Part shown: positions 44,929-53,892 of the stretch, piece by piece
Layout: each line of letters starts with the position of its first letter
Numbering within the stretch: the first letter of the stretch is position 1
Assembly: GCF_014138285.1 (NCBI RefSeq)
Contig: NZ_JACGXN010000001.1
Coordinates: 124,001-188,000 of the forward strand
Source of the DNA: Phyllobacterium myrsinacearum
Lineage (GTDB): Bacteria > Pseudomonadota > Alphaproteobacteria > Rhizobiales > Rhizobiaceae
DNA: 64,000 bases
Reading direction: 5' to 3'
The notes under the pieces: model-generated
The model's database searches: none
What the model saw: the letters and a program-made list of their open reading frames with translations, nothing else
Told to the model about the DNA's origin: nothing
Translations under genes and position numbers: made by a program

Positions 44929-45408
44929 ATGTCCGGCGCGATCAGACCGCTCGTCACGATCCAGAGCGACGATTTTGATACGGCTGCCGAGATCACCCGC
45001 CTCTCATCGGGACGCCATGACATCGGTGCCATCGTGACATTCAGCGGTCTCTGCCGGGATGAATCCGGTACGCTCAGCGCGTTGGAAATCGAGCATTATC
45101 CTGAAATGGCCGCGCGGGAAATCATGCGCATTGCCGACGAAGCGCTTGGCCGCTGGCCGCTGACGGGGCTCACGGTCATCCATCGCTATGGCATGATCAG
45201 ACCCGGCGAGAACATCGTACTCGTCGTGGCTGCCTCTGCCCATCGCCGCGCCGCGTTCGATGCCGCCTCTTTCCTCATGGACTATCTGAAGAACGCTGCG
45301 CCTTTCTGGAAAAAGGAACATCTCGTCAGCGGGGCGGAGAGCAATTGGGTCGAGGCCAAATCAACTGATACGGCCGCACTCAAGCGCTGGCACGAGGCAA
45401 AGGAATGA
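44929..45408 (+). CDS. moaE: Molybdopterin synthase catalytic subunit
   Basis: This 159-residue protein has family segments GAIVTFSGLCRDES near residue 33, LEIEHYPEMAAREI near 52, HRYGMIRPGE near 88 and APFWKKEHL near 125, which holds the active-site Lys. It converts precursor Z (cPMP) to molybdopterin with MoaD. The downstream gene start overlaps its stop. Confidence 0.96.
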   Translation: MSGAIRPLVTIQSDDFDTAAEITRLSSGRHDIGAIVTFSGLCRDESGTLSALEIEHYPEMAAREIMRIADEALGRWPLTGLTVIHRYGMIRPGENIVLVVAASAHRRAAFDAASFLMDYLKNAAPFWKKEHLVSGAESNWVEAKSTDTAALKRWHEAKE

Positions 45409-45836
45409 GACGTCTTGCCATTCTCTCGCTCATTATCGGTTTCATCGGTGTCGTCACGCTGTTCGGCCTGTCGTTCAAGGCGCGCAGCGAGGATCGCGTG
45501 CCTGTCATCACCGATGTGAGCTGGCTGGCGGAAGACCTCAATGGCGGCGGCGTTATCGACTTCGCCCAGACAACCCTGATGATCGATCATGACGGCGTGG
45601 TCAGCGGCTCCGGCGGCTGCAACCGTTTCATGAGCAAGGCCACGTTCCGGGGCCGCAAACTCACATTCAAGCCAGCCGCGGCAACGCGCAAGCTCTGTCC
45701 GCCCGCGTTGATGAATCAGGAAAACAAATTCTTTGCGGTGCTGGAACAGACCCGTTCCTTCCTGGGGGTCGACGGCAAACTGACGCTGCGCGATGCAGCG
45801 GGCAAGACGATTGCCGTGCTGGCCCGTCAAGACTGA
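45405..45836 (+). CDS. META domain lipoprotein-like protein (HslJ type)
   Basis: The 143-residue protein has an N-terminal membrane segment (LAILSLIIGFIGVVTLFGLSF) and a META domain with SGSGGCNRFMSKATFRGRKLTF near residue 65 and LCPPALMNQENKFFAVLEQTR near 90. META domain proteins such as HslJ are periplasmic, linked to heat-shock or novobiocin tolerance. The ATG overlaps the moaE stop (ATGA), so it is co-transcribed, although unrelated to molybdopterin by family. Confidence 0.85.
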   Translation: MRRLAILSLIIGFIGVVTLFGLSFKARSEDRVPVITDVSWLAEDLNGGGVIDFAQTTLMIDHDGVVSGSGGCNRFMSKATFRGRKLTFKPAAATRKLCPPALMNQENKFFAVLEQTRSFLGVDGKLTLRDAAGKTIAVLARQD

Positions 45837-45854
45837 GTTCAACACTGGAAAAAC

Positions 45855-45884
45855 AAAAAAGCCGGGACAAGTCCCGGCTTTTTT
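45855..45884. terminator. Bidirectional Rho-independent terminator
   Basis: GCCGGGAC (45861-45868) pairs with GTCCCGGC (45871-45878), with A-rich DNA on the left and TTTTTT on the right. It lies between the convergent META gene and ndk, and serves both. Confidence 0.9.
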
Positions 45885-45902
45885 CTGTCTGCGCTGAAAC
45901 AA

Positions 45903-46325
45903 TCAGCCGACCACTTCCGTACCGGAGAACCAGTAAGCGATTTCTTCTGCAGCTGTTTCAGGCGCATCGGAACCGTGAACTGAATTTTCGCCGATCGACA
46001 GGGCAAATGTCTTGCGGATCGTGCCTTCATCGGCATTGGCAGGGTTGGTGGCGCCCATGACTTCGCGGTTGCGGGCAATGGCGTTTTCGCCTTCCAGAAC
46101 CTGAACGATGGTCGGAGCGGAAGACATGAACTCAACGAGTTCGCCGAAGAAAGGACGATCCTTGTGAACTGCGTAGAAGCCTTCGGCTTCGCGGCGGCTC
46201 ATCCAGACGCGCTTGGAAGCAACAACACGAAGACCAGCCTCTTCCAGCTTCTGTGTGATGGCACCGGTAAGGTTGCGACGCGTCGCGTCGGGCTTGATCA
46301 TCGAAAAAGTGCGTTCAATCGCCAT
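45903..46325 (-). CDS. ndk: Nucleoside diphosphate kinase
   Basis: This 140-residue enzyme equilibrates nucleoside triphosphates with diphosphates by a phospho-His intermediate. The active-site [16 protein letters not shown] is near residues 115-130, with [11 protein letters not shown] near 10 and [14 protein letters not shown] near 92-108. The length is standard. The gene is alone between the terminator and a palindromic repeat. Confidence 0.97.
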   Translation of the reverse strand: MAIERTFSMIKPDATRRNLTGAITQKLEEAGLRVVASKRVWMSRREAEGFYAVHKDRPFFGELVEFMSSAPTIVQVLEGENAIARNREVMGATNPANADEGTIRKTFALSIGENSVHGSDAPETAAEEIAYWFSGTEVVG

Positions 46326-46444
46326 GGAATAAAACCTTGTCGTTAGGGGAATTGGATGGCGGCTCTATAGCCTCAGGCAGCCGCTTTGCCAAGGGGCGGC
46401 AGCGAGAAACAGAGCTGATCGCGTTTCAGGACTGCATTACCGGG

Positions 46445-46581
46445 GTGCGTGGTTCGTGGTTCGACAGGCTCACCATGAGGGGGCATGGCGGCTGCATGCT
46501 AACCGCCAACGTTGCAGAACTTGGCTCCCTGCAATCCTCACTCTCCCTCATGGTGAGCCTGTCGAACCACGAACCACGCAC
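46445..46581. repeat. Palindromic intergenic repeat, family A copy 2
   Basis: Arms at 46445-46482 and 46545-46581 (core GTGGTTCGACAGGCTCACCATGAGG) are nearly perfect inverted repeats. The internal sequence, read on the opposite strand, contains a GCAGGGAGCCAAGTTCTGCAAC stretch similar to that of the copy at 5042, so it is the same element inverted with a short internal deletion. Confidence 0.85.
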
Positions 46582-46605
46582 TATGTTGCTGCAAAACAGC
46601 AGAGG

Positions 46606-47298
46606 CTATTCAGCTGCACTGATCTCGCGGGCAATCCCGCCATGCAGATCAAGGCAACGCTCGAACCAGTCATAGACCGGGTCTTTCTCGTCCAGCAGCT
46701 TGAATGGCGTCAGCACACGCACCCATTGGAACGCGCCGAACACGATATAATCGCTGAACAACGGGCTCTCGCCGCCGATGAAGGGTTGTGACAGCAGCAT
46801 CTTGCGCAGAGGTTCGAGGCTTTTAGTAAAGGCATCATGTTTCGCGTCGCGCTCGGCAGCCACCGCCTCCAGCGGACGGCCGAAGATCTTTTCGCGGCTT
46901 TCGCGGAAATAGGCCTGGTTCGGCACATCGAGGATGTCATGCACCGGCATGAGGATCACCACATTGATATAGGGATGCAGCGTCATCTGCGACCAGCCCT
47001 CGACAAAGCGGGCCATGGCCCGGCCGCCCTCGCCCTTGAACAGCGACGGCCGGTCCGGATAGGTGTCTTCCAGATAAAGCGCAATCTCGAAGGAATCCGC
47101 CACGCGCTTGTCGCCATCACGGATAACAGGAACTTTTGGCGAGAACGATCCTTCCATATCCGGGATGCCCTTGAACGATACGCGATTGCGGTTGAACGGC
47201 AGGCCTTTGTGAGCCAATGACATGACGGTTTTCCAGCAATGCGGGCTGAATGGACGGTCCAGATCCGTACCGACGAGTTCGTGCAGAATAATTCCCAT
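46606..47298 (-). CDS. Glutathione S-transferase family protein
   Basis: This 230-residue protein resembles beta-etherase-like GSTs (LigE type): GTDLDRPFSPHCWKTVMSLAHKGLPF near residue 10, KVPVIRDGDKRVADSFEIALYLED near 56-79, and a long helical C-terminal domain. The substrate is unknown. It is divergent from the DinB gene with a 66-base gap. Confidence 0.88.
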   Translation of the reverse strand: MGIILHELVGTDLDRPFSPHCWKTVMSLAHKGLPFNRNRVSFKGIPDMEGSFSPKVPVIRDGDKRVADSFEIALYLEDTYPDRPSLFKGEGGRAMARFVEGWSQMTLHPYINVVILMPVHDILDVPNQAYFRESREKIFGRPLEAVAAERDAKHDAFTKSLEPLRKMLLSQPFIGGESPLFSDYIVFGAFQWVRVLTPFKLLDEKDPVYDWFERCLDLHGGIAREISAAE

Positions 47299-47364
47299 GG
47301 AAAGCCGCCTCTGTTTGGATATTATGACAGCAAGACTGACTCATTTCACCAGAAAGTCAATTTG

Positions 47365-47877
47365 ATGGAACAGCATTTTCGCATGTTCGCGGCCTATAAT
47401 CGCTGGGCGAATGAGCGGCTGTATGAAGCCGCCCTTGCGCTCGATGAGGAAGCATACCGGCGCGATGTGGGTGCCTTCTTCAAATCCATGCATGGAACGC
47501 TCAACCATATTCTCGTGGCCGACCGTATCTGGCTGCATCGCTTCACCGGTGAAGGCGATGCGCCCAAGGCACTGGATATGATCCTCTTCGAGAAGCGTGA
47601 TGAACTGCAGACGGCACGCGAAAAAGAAGATGCACGCCTTGTCAACTGGGTCGATGGACTGGGCAGTGCGGATGTTGCCGGGCGTTTCACCTACACCACG
47701 GTACGAGATATGCGCACGATCAGCCAGCGCATTGCGCCTGCCCTTTCCCATCTTTTCAACCATCAGACGCACCATCGGGGACAGGCTCACACCATTCTGA
47801 CGGCGCTCGGCGTTCCCGCGCCCTCCCTCGATCTGATGCACTTCCAGAGGACGGAAGAGGGACGGCCCTTTGCGTGA
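47365..47877 (+). CDS. DinB family protein (metal-dependent)
   Basis: The 170-residue protein has the DinB/YfiT four-helix layout: N-terminal MFAAYNRWANERLYEAAL, H48 in TLNHILVADRIWLHRF and HQTHHRGQ at residues 133-140, which together give the three metal-binding His. DinB-like proteins include thiol transferases and DNA-damage-inducible proteins; function here is not known. The ATG at 47365 is preferred over an open frame to 47239. Confidence 0.87.
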   Translation: MEQHFRMFAAYNRWANERLYEAALALDEEAYRRDVGAFFKSMHGTLNHILVADRIWLHRFTGEGDAPKALDMILFEKRDELQTAREKEDARLVNWVDGLGSADVAGRFTYTTVRDMRTISQRIAPALSHLFNHQTHHRGQAHTILTALGVPAPSLDLMHFQRTEEGRPFA

Positions 47878-47892
47878 GAGTTGCACGAACAG

Positions 47893-47920
47893 GGTTCGTG
47901 GTTCGACAAGCTCACCATGG
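47893..47920. repeat. Single arm of palindromic repeat family A
   Basis: GGTTCGTGGTTCGACAAGCTCACCATGG matches one arm of the family A elements. No second arm follows, so this is a truncated copy. Confidence 0.7.
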
Positions 47921-48044
47921 AACACATGTCCAGCGTGCCGAATTGGACACAGATAACGCCTAACCTCACTTTCCCGCTCGATCAGGGCATATCTGCACCA
48001 ACCACGGCTTGCGAAAAGCGCATTTCCCGTGCAAAAGCGCGGCC

Positions 48045-49943
48045 ATGCTTATTCTCAACGATATATCCGTGCGTATGGCCGGACGCCTGCTGATTGATCA
48101 CGCCAACCTCAACCTGCCCTCGGGCACGAAGGCGGGGCTGGTCGGGCGCAACGGCGCGGGCAAATCAACGCTGTTCAAGGTGATCACAGGCGAAATGCCG
48201 GCGGAAACCGGTGATTTTTTCCTGCCCAAGAATATCCGCATCGGTCAGGTGGCGCAGGAAGCGCCGGGAACGGAAGATTCCCTGATCGAAATCGTGCTTG
48301 CCGCCGACCTCGAGCGCACTGCCCTTCTGGTGGAAGCCGAAACCGCCACGGACCCCAACCGGATTGCCGAAATCCACATTCGCCTGGTTGATATCGATGC
48401 GCATTCGGCCGAAGCGCGCGCCGGTGCGATCCTTTCCGGCCTCGGCTTCGATTCCGAAGCACAGAAGCGCCCGGCCTCGTCCTTCTCCGGTGGCTGGCGC
48501 ATGCGCGTGGCGCTGGCGGCGGTGCTCTTCGCCGAGCCGGACCTGTTGCTGCTGGACGAGCCGACCAACTATCTCGATCTGGAAGGTACGCTGTGGCTGG
48601 AAGATTATGTGCGCCGCTATCCGCACACGGTCATCCTGATCAGCCACGATCGCGACCTTCTGAATTCGGCCGTCAATTCGATCGTCCATCTGGACCAGAC
48701 CAAGCTGACGCTGTGGCAGGGCAATTACGACCAGTTCGAACGCCTGCGCAGTGAAGCGCTGGAGTTGCAGCAAAAGCAGCGCACCAAGCAGGAAGCGCAC
48801 CGCAAACACATGGAAGCCTTCGTCGAACGCTTCCGTGCCAAGGCGTCCAAGGCCAAACAGGCCCAGTCCCGCCTGAAAGCGCTGCAGAAGCTGAAGCCGA
48901 TCTCATCTATTATCGAGGATCACGTAGCGCCGTTCCATTTTCCCGAGCCTGAAAAGGTCGTGGCATCGCCGATCATTGCCATTGAAAGCGGCGAAGTCGG
49001 GTATACGCCCGGCAAGCCGGTGCTCAAACACCTCAATTTGCGTATCGATGCGGATGATCGGATTGCCCTGCTCGGATCGAACGGCAATGGTAAATCGACA
49101 CTCGCCAAGCTGATCAGCGGACGTCTGGGCCTGCAGGCCGGCAAGATCACGGTCGCGCCGAACCTGAAGATTTCCTTTTTTGCCCAGCACCAGCTCGATG
49201 ATCTCGTGCCTGATGACAATGCCATCGAGCATGTGCGCAAGCTGATGCCGGAAGCACCGGAATCCAAGGTACGGGCTCGCGTCTCGCAGATGGGGCTGGC
49301 TACGGTCAAAATGAACACCGCGGCGAAAGACCTTTCCGGTGGTGAAAAAGCGCGGCTTCTGATGGGTCTTTCGACCTTTCAGGGCCCGAACCTGCTCATC
49401 CTTGACGAACCGACCAACCATCTGGATATCGACAGCCGTGAAGCGTTGATGCACGCGCTGAATGATTTCGACGGCGCCGTCATCTTGATTGCCCATGATC
49501 GTCACCTGATCGAAGCCACCATGGACCGGCTCTGGCTCGTGCGTGACGGCGTTGTCGCGCCCTATGATGGCGATCTGGATGCCTATCGCTCGCTGGTTCT
49601 GGCTGATGCCAAGGCCGAGCGCTCGGGCAACAGCAAAATATCGGTCGATGAGGGGCAAAAGCTGAGCAAGTCCGACCAGCGCAAGCTGTCAGCACAAAAA
49701 CGCGAAGCCATGAAGCCGTTGCAGAAAAAGATCCAGGAAGCCGATGCCATGGTGCAGCGTTTCCAGAAGAAGATCGAGACCCTGCAGGACCAGCTTGCCG
49801 ATCCGATCATCTACAGCCGGGAGCCTGCCAGAGCGACGCAGATCGGCAAGGAAATCGGTTACGCCAAGTCCTCGCTCGCCCGGGCGGAAGAGGAATGGCT
49901 GACCCTGTCGACCGAGTATGAAGCTGCGATGGCTGATCTCTAG
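48045..49943 (+). CDS. ABC-F family ATPase (Uup/YheS-like)
   Basis: This is a 632-residue protein with two ABC domains and no membrane domain. The first has Walker A GRNGAGKST near 36 and signature SFSGGWRMRVALA; the second has GSNGNGKST near 345 and LSGGEKARLLMG. A linker with charged helices and a C-terminal coiled coil (PLQKKIQEADAMVQRFQKK...) follow. This layout marks ABC-F proteins, which act on ribosomes in translation or antibiotic protection. The assignment to a subgroup is not certain. ATG at 48045 starts MLILNDISVRMAG. Confidence 0.92.
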   Translation: MLILNDISVRMAGRLLIDHANLNLPSGTKAGLVGRNGAGKSTLFKVITGEMPAETGDFFLPKNIRIGQVAQEAPGTEDSLIEIVLAADLERTALLVEAETATDPNRIAEIHIRLVDIDAHSAEARAGAILSGLGFDSEAQKRPASSFSGGWRMRVALAAVLFAEPDLLLLDEPTNYLDLEGTLWLEDYVRRYPHTVILISHDRDLLNSAVNSIVHLDQTKLTLWQGNYDQFERLRSEALELQQKQRTKQEAHRKHMEAFVERFRAKASKAKQAQSRLKALQKLKPISSIIEDHVAPFHFPEPEKVVASPIIAIESGEVGYTPGKPVLKHLNLRIDADDRIALLGSNGNGKSTLAKLISGRLGLQAGKITVAPNLKISFFAQHQLDDLVPDDNAIEHVRKLMPEAPESKVRARVSQMGLATVKMNTAAKDLSGGEKARLLMGLSTFQGPNLLILDEPTNHLDIDSREALMHALNDFDGAVILIAHDRHLIEATMDRLWLVRDGVVAPYDGDLDAYRSLVLADAKAERSGNSKISVDEGQKLSKSDQRKLSAQKREAMKPLQKKIQEADAMVQRFQKKIETLQDQLADPIIYSREPARATQIGKEIGYAKSSLARAEEEWLTLSTEYEAAMADL

Positions 49944-49952
49944 GAATCACAA

Positions 49953-50045
49953 GAGAGGGGATTTGCAGGTCGAAATCCTCCCCTCTCCTGGATTTTCCGG
50001 ATAGTCCGGAACTGTCACCTGCCCTTGTCAGGGCGGGCTTTTCTC
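49953..50045. terminator. Terminator region between the ABC-F and MFS genes
   Basis: Stem GAGAGGGGA (49953-49961) pairs with TCCCCTCTC (49979-49987), and a second GCCC/GGGC stem (50021-50024 and 50031-50034) is followed by GGGCTTTTCTCGTTTT on the plus strand. The first stem is imperfectly joined and the second is short, so the plus-strand terminator is likely but not certain. Confidence 0.55.
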
Positions 50046-50048
50046 GTT

Positions 50049-51476
50049 TTAGGACAGGTCCACGGCAAACACCGTCTTCCTGCGGAACGGCAGAGCAAAG
50101 CCGGCGATCATGGCGGCAAGGCCGATCATGGTTGAAACCGCGAAGATGGTCATTGTCGCATCGCGCAGCGCATCAGGGCTGGTTGCCTGCGGATAGTTGG
50201 CGGCATTGGCCACCAGACCGGCAACCGCCGCACCGATGGCATAACCGGCGGACTGGAGCGTTGGCAGCAGGGCCGAAGCCCGGTCACGCTCACCGTCCTT
50301 GGCCGATTCCATGACCGTCTGGCTTAAAAAACCCCAGCTCACCCCAAAACCCGCACCGATGCTCATCTGGCCAACCAGAACCACACCGGGCAGGTCGGCG
50401 GAGAAGCCAAGCACAAGAACGGCAAGCCCTGTCACCAGCAATGTCGGTCCGAGCCGGATCAGCCACGAACGGCGGCGCGGATCCTGCACATTGGCAACCA
50501 GAATGGCAATCGTGCTCCAGGCCACGGCAAAGCTCGCACTGAAGGCACCGGCCATGGTGGGACCGTAACCCCAGAGATTCTGCAGGGTCATGACGAGATA
50601 GACCGAAGTGGACGCCTGCGCGACCGGCATCAGCAGCACGACCCACAGCCCGATGCCCACGGTCGACGTGAGGGCGAAGGCATCCGATGGAAACAGTGGC
50701 GTCCGGCTGCGGCGATCGACGAGCACAACCGCCGTCAGGATGACAGCCGCGCCAACAACGAACAGGACCTCCATCGTCAGGGTCTGCATGATGCCTGCGA
50801 GGGCCACCAGCATGATGCCGCCGCCAATGGCGATCAGCCGCACGAACGGGACGGAAAGATGTGCGGTATCAATGGTGGAACGGGGTACGATGCGGAAGAC
50901 CAGCGCGATGAAAATAAGCGCCATGGGAACATTGACCAGAAACGCAGCGCGCCAGGACACGGTTTCGGTGAGAATACCAGCCACCAGCGGGCCGCCAAAC
51001 GCGGCAATCGCCCAGACGACCGCCTCTGCACCAAAGACTTTTGCCACAAGACGCGAGGGGAAAAGGTCAGGAATAAGCGCATAGCAGATGGCAGCGATCA
51101 CCCCCTCGCCCAATCCCTGGAAGGCGCGGCCAACAAGCACTTCCGTCATGGATGAGGCGAACGCGGCGATCAGTGTTCCGGCCAGAAACACCAGTGCGGC
51201 GCCGACCAATGCCCGGCGCGGCCCGAGCCGACCCTTCAGAAGAGCGCCGCTGGCGCCGCCGACGATGGAAAACACGAGATAGAGGGTGAATGCCCACGAA
51301 ATGAGTTTCAGGCCACCGATCTCGCGCACCGCTGTCGGCAGCGATGTGGAGACCAGAAAACCATTGAAGGCAAACAGCGCAACGCCAAGGCAAAGCGTGG
51401 TTGTCGCGGCTGAATATTGCGGCCTTATCAGCTCGGACCAGCTGGCATCGCTGGGGGCCTCGTGCGGTTCATGCAT
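50049..51476 (-). CDS. MFS transporter (drug efflux-type)
   Basis: This is a 475-residue protein with about fourteen membrane segments. GRLGPRRALVGAALVFLAGTLIAAF near residue 65 is the MFS loop 2-3 motif, and FQGLGEGVIAAICYALIPDLFPSR near 115 resembles EmrB/QacA-type exporters. It is divergent from the Cys-rich winged-helix regulator at 51571, which probably controls it. The substrate is unknown. Confidence 0.88.
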   Translation of the reverse strand: MHEPHEAPSDASWSELIRPQYSAATTTLCLGVALFAFNGFLVSTSLPTAVREIGGLKLISWAFTLYLVFSIVGGASGALLKGRLGPRRALVGAALVFLAGTLIAAFASSMTEVLVGRAFQGLGEGVIAAICYALIPDLFPSRLVAKVFGAEAVVWAIAAFGGPLVAGILTETVSWRAAFLVNVPMALIFIALVFRIVPRSTIDTAHLSVPFVRLIAIGGGIMLVALAGIMQTLTMEVLFVVGAAVILTAVVLVDRRSRTPLFPSDAFALTSTVGIGLWVVLLMPVAQASTSVYLVMTLQNLWGYGPTMAGAFSASFAVAWSTIAILVANVQDPRRRSWLIRLGPTLLVTGLAVLVLGFSADLPGVVLVGQMSIGAGFGVSWGFLSQTVMESAKDGERDRASALLPTLQSAGYAIGAAVAGLVANAANYPQATSPDALRDATMTIFAVSTMIGLAAMIAGFALPFRRKTVFAVDLS

Positions 51477-51570
51477 GACGTTACCTCTATTAAAAAAGTT
51501 TTATGTTTTTATATTCCGCTTAATAAAATAAGCAATGGCTTTCTAAAAAGACTTTTGTTACATTACCGCT

Positions 51571-52230
51571 ATGCAGGATCGAACGACCAACCGCATGCTT
51601 TATTCCCTGAAGGTGGCCGGCGCGCAGACCGCAGCGTCTCTGGCCGACCGTCTCGGCATTACATCCGTCGCGGTCCGGCAGATGCTTGGGCGGCTGCATG
51701 ACGATGGCTTGGTGGATTTCGAAGACAGCCGCGAAACCGTGGGCCGTCCGAAGCGCTTCTGGCACCTGACCGACACGGGCAACCAGCAATTTCCCGACAA
51801 TCATGCCACGCTGACGGCCGATATTCTCGCGTCCGTTTCGGCCGTCTTCGGTGATGCCGGTCTGGACAAGCTCATCTCCCATCGGGAGGCAGCAACGCTC
51901 AGCCATTATCGCAATGAGCTGACGGACCTGCACTCTATCGACGAGCGCGTGGTGCGGCTGGCGGAAATTCGCTCTGCCGAAGGCTATATGGCCGAAACAA
52001 CGCGCGATGATTCAGGGGCGCTGGTTCTTGTCGAGAATCATTGCCCGATCTGTGTTGCTGCCAAGGCGTGCCAGAAACTCTGCCGGTCAGAGCTTGATGT
52101 TTTTCAGGCGGCTCTCGGCCCGGATGTGGAAATAGAGCGGTTCGAGCACATCCTGAAAGGTGCCAGGCGCTGTGCCTACCGGATCACCGGGAAGCACACG
52201 GAAAATCGTCAGCTGACAATGAAGCTGTAG
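51571..52230 (+). CDS. Winged-helix regulator with a cysteine cluster (SufR/COG2345-like)
   Basis: This 219-residue protein has an N-terminal winged helix-turn-helix (TAASLADRLGITSVAVRQMLGRLHDDGLVDF at about residues 17-47, then GRPKRFWHLT). In the C-terminal half there is a set of Cys residues at 158, 161, 167, 171 and 201, in NHCPICVAAKACQKLC and RRCAYRI, close to the Fe-S binding pattern of SufR-type regulators. In SufR the cluster senses iron or redox state. Here the divergent partner is an MFS exporter, not suf genes. It ends inside the convergent GNAT gene by 22 bases. Confidence 0.85.
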   Translation: MQDRTTNRMLYSLKVAGAQTAASLADRLGITSVAVRQMLGRLHDDGLVDFEDSRETVGRPKRFWHLTDTGNQQFPDNHATLTADILASVSAVFGDAGLDKLISHREAATLSHYRNELTDLHSIDERVVRLAEIRSAEGYMAETTRDDSGALVLVENHCPICVAAKACQKLCRSELDVFQAALGPDVEIERFEHILKGARRCAYRITGKHTENRQLTMKL

Positions 52231-52757
52231 AGCATCGGGCTCATATAGGTCGTTCCGACACGCCAGTAATCGCGCAATGGACCGCCCTCGCATTCAAAAC
52301 CAAGACGCTCCACAAGTTTGATGGAGGCAGTATTGCCGGGGTGAATGACCGCCGAGATACGGTGTATTTTCAGGTGTTCGGCACAGTGGTCGACGAGTGC
52401 CTGCACGGCTTCACCCATCAGCCCCCGCCCCTGCCATTCGGTCCGCAGGATATAGCCTATCTCCAGCCGGTGATTGCGCGCCTCGCGATGGTGGTAATTG
52501 ACCATGCCGATACACTGGTCCGTTTCCCGGTCTGCCACGGCCCAAGCCATCGTTTCATAAGGCGATGTGGTTTTGGCAAGGATGCGCAGCCAGCGCCGCG
52601 TTTCCTCAATGGTCTCGCAGGCGGAAAAATCCCAATACCGCGTCAGATTTTCATCGCCGAGGCAGGCGTGAAGGCCCGTTTCGTCCCGGCTTTCAAACTG
52701 CCGCAGGCGCAGGCGCGGCGTCAGAAGCGTCGGACAGCCATTGAGCTGGTGTGCCAT
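52209..52757 (-). CDS. GNAT family N-acetyltransferase (RimJ/RimL type)
   Basis: This 182-residue protein has the RimJ/L layout: TPRLRLRQFESRDETGLHACLGD near residue 10 and the acetyl-CoA motif WQGRGLMGEAVQALVDH near 108-124, then NTASIKLVERLGFECEG. The ATG at 52757 overlaps the upstream stop (TGATG) with GGGGA ahead; an earlier ATG at 52769 is less likely. Such enzymes acetylate N-terminal residues of ribosomal or other proteins. The substrate is unknown. It overlaps the regulator gene end by 22 bases. Confidence 0.88.
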   Translation of the reverse strand: MAHQLNGCPTLLTPRLRLRQFESRDETGLHACLGDENLTRYWDFSACETIEETRRWLRILAKTTSPYETMAWAVADRETDQCIGMVNYHHREARNHRLEIGYILRTEWQGRGLMGEAVQALVDHCAEHLKIHRISAVIHPGNTASIKLVERLGFECEGGPLRDYWRVGTTYMSPMLYSFIVS

Positions 52758-53350
52758 CAGCGTCCCCATTTTGGCGCCGGTGGTACGGTGTCGGACGGCG
52801 CCTTGCGGCCGCGGCGAAGACGGATCAGGAAGAAAATGGCGACCGCAATCATGGTCAGGCCAGCGGGCACAACGCGTTTGTCGACCGTCGCTGCGCCTTT
52901 GCGCAAGACCAGATCCACCTGCGCGACCTCGAGGCCGTCGACATCGCCGGGACCAATCTTGAATGTGTAATCCCCTGATTCAACCGGATCAATATCGCCG
53001 ATCCTGTCGCGATAGAACCGCGGCCCCTGCGGCGAGCCCCGGTTGGCAGCCTGCGCATTGACATAGGAAAGCGTCTTGACCAGCACGTCCCTGCCGCCCA
53101 GCGTCACAACGGAGGTGAGTGCCGTGCGCCCTTCGGCCGGAATGAAATTGCGCAGCGGCTGCATGTCGACAAAGGCCCTGACCGGGCCGTCTCCGGCTTT
53201 CAACGGCACCGTCACCGGCTTGTACGGGCCGGGACGATCAAAAACCCGCCAAGAGCCGATCTCAGCCCCGGAAAAATTGTAAGTATACCAGGGGTAGCCG
53301 ATACCAAGCGCTACACCAGCCAAAAGGAGCAAAAGCAGCAGCTTGCGCAT
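52757..53350 (-). CDS. Hypothetical membrane protein with two end spans
   Basis: This 197-residue protein has an N-terminal hydrophobic segment (KLLLLLLLAGVALGIGY, possibly a signal or anchor) and a C-terminal one (AGLTMIAVAIFFLIRL), followed by a basic tail (RRGRK). Between them is a soluble domain with many beta-like segments, presumably periplasmic (about residues 22-165). I do not recognise the family. It is three bases downstream of holC and probably shares its transcript, which points to a general cell-envelope role rather than a specific one. Confidence 0.75.
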   Translation of the reverse strand: MRKLLLLLLLAGVALGIGYPWYTYNFSGAEIGSWRVFDRPGPYKPVTVPLKAGDGPVRAFVDMQPLRNFIPAEGRTALTSVVTLGGRDVLVKTLSYVNAQAANRGSPQGPRFYRDRIGDIDPVESGDYTFKIGPGDVDGLEVAQVDLVLRKGAATVDKRVVPAGLTMIAVAIFFLIRLRRGRKAPSDTVPPAPKWGR

Positions 53351-53353
53351 GGT

Positions 53354-53803
53354 TCAGGCCTTCTTTTCCCAACGCCCCTCGGCATTCTGCTGCCAATAGG
53401 TCAGCGTATGCCCTTCCGCCTTCAAAAGTTTCCACTGCGCGCGTGCCTGTTCAAGCTGCATCTGGTCATGGCCGTCGAACATCAGCACCAGCCTTTCATA
53501 GGCTGCGACATTGGTCGGCTCGGCACCGTCGACGAGAAAACGCACCGTCGCGCCGTTCGGATTGCCCTCGCCCGTCGTCAATATGACAGGCTGTTCCTGC
53601 GGGTGCGGCTCCTGATCCGTGGCATGGGCCAGAAAAGACGCATCGGACCAGGTCCACAGATGATTATCGAGACTGTCACGCCGTTCCTGCGATCCGGTCT
53701 GGATAACAACCTTCCACTGGCGGCTCAGCGAGCGCTCGACCAGCCCGGGGAGCGCATTTTCCAGTGTAGATTCAGTCAGATGATAGAAGAGAATCTCGGT
53801 CAT
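53354..53803 (-). CDS. holC: DNA polymerase III subunit chi
   Basis: This is a 149-residue protein matching the chi family: TEILFYHLTESTLENALPGLVERSLSRQWKVVIQTGS at the start and LWTWSDASFLAHATDQEPHPQEQPVILTTGEGNPNGATVRFLVDGAEP in the middle. Chi links the clamp loader to SSB. The true ATG is at 53803 with AGAGAG ahead; the open frame reaches back to 54043 only because it reads through the palindromic repeat. It follows pepA, a conserved neighbour. Confidence 0.94.
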   Translation of the reverse strand: MTEILFYHLTESTLENALPGLVERSLSRQWKVVIQTGSQERRDSLDNHLWTWSDASFLAHATDQEPHPQEQPVILTTGEGNPNGATVRFLVDGAEPTNVAAYERLVLMFDGHDQMQLEQARAQWKLLKAEGHTLTYWQQNAEGRWEKKA

Positions 53804-53892
53804 TGTCTCTCTTTGGGTCAAACGCGCCGGTGGCGTTTTTGTTGAAGCAGGCATTGAACGATTCGTCAAAGAATGGCTGATGCGTGGGCTGG

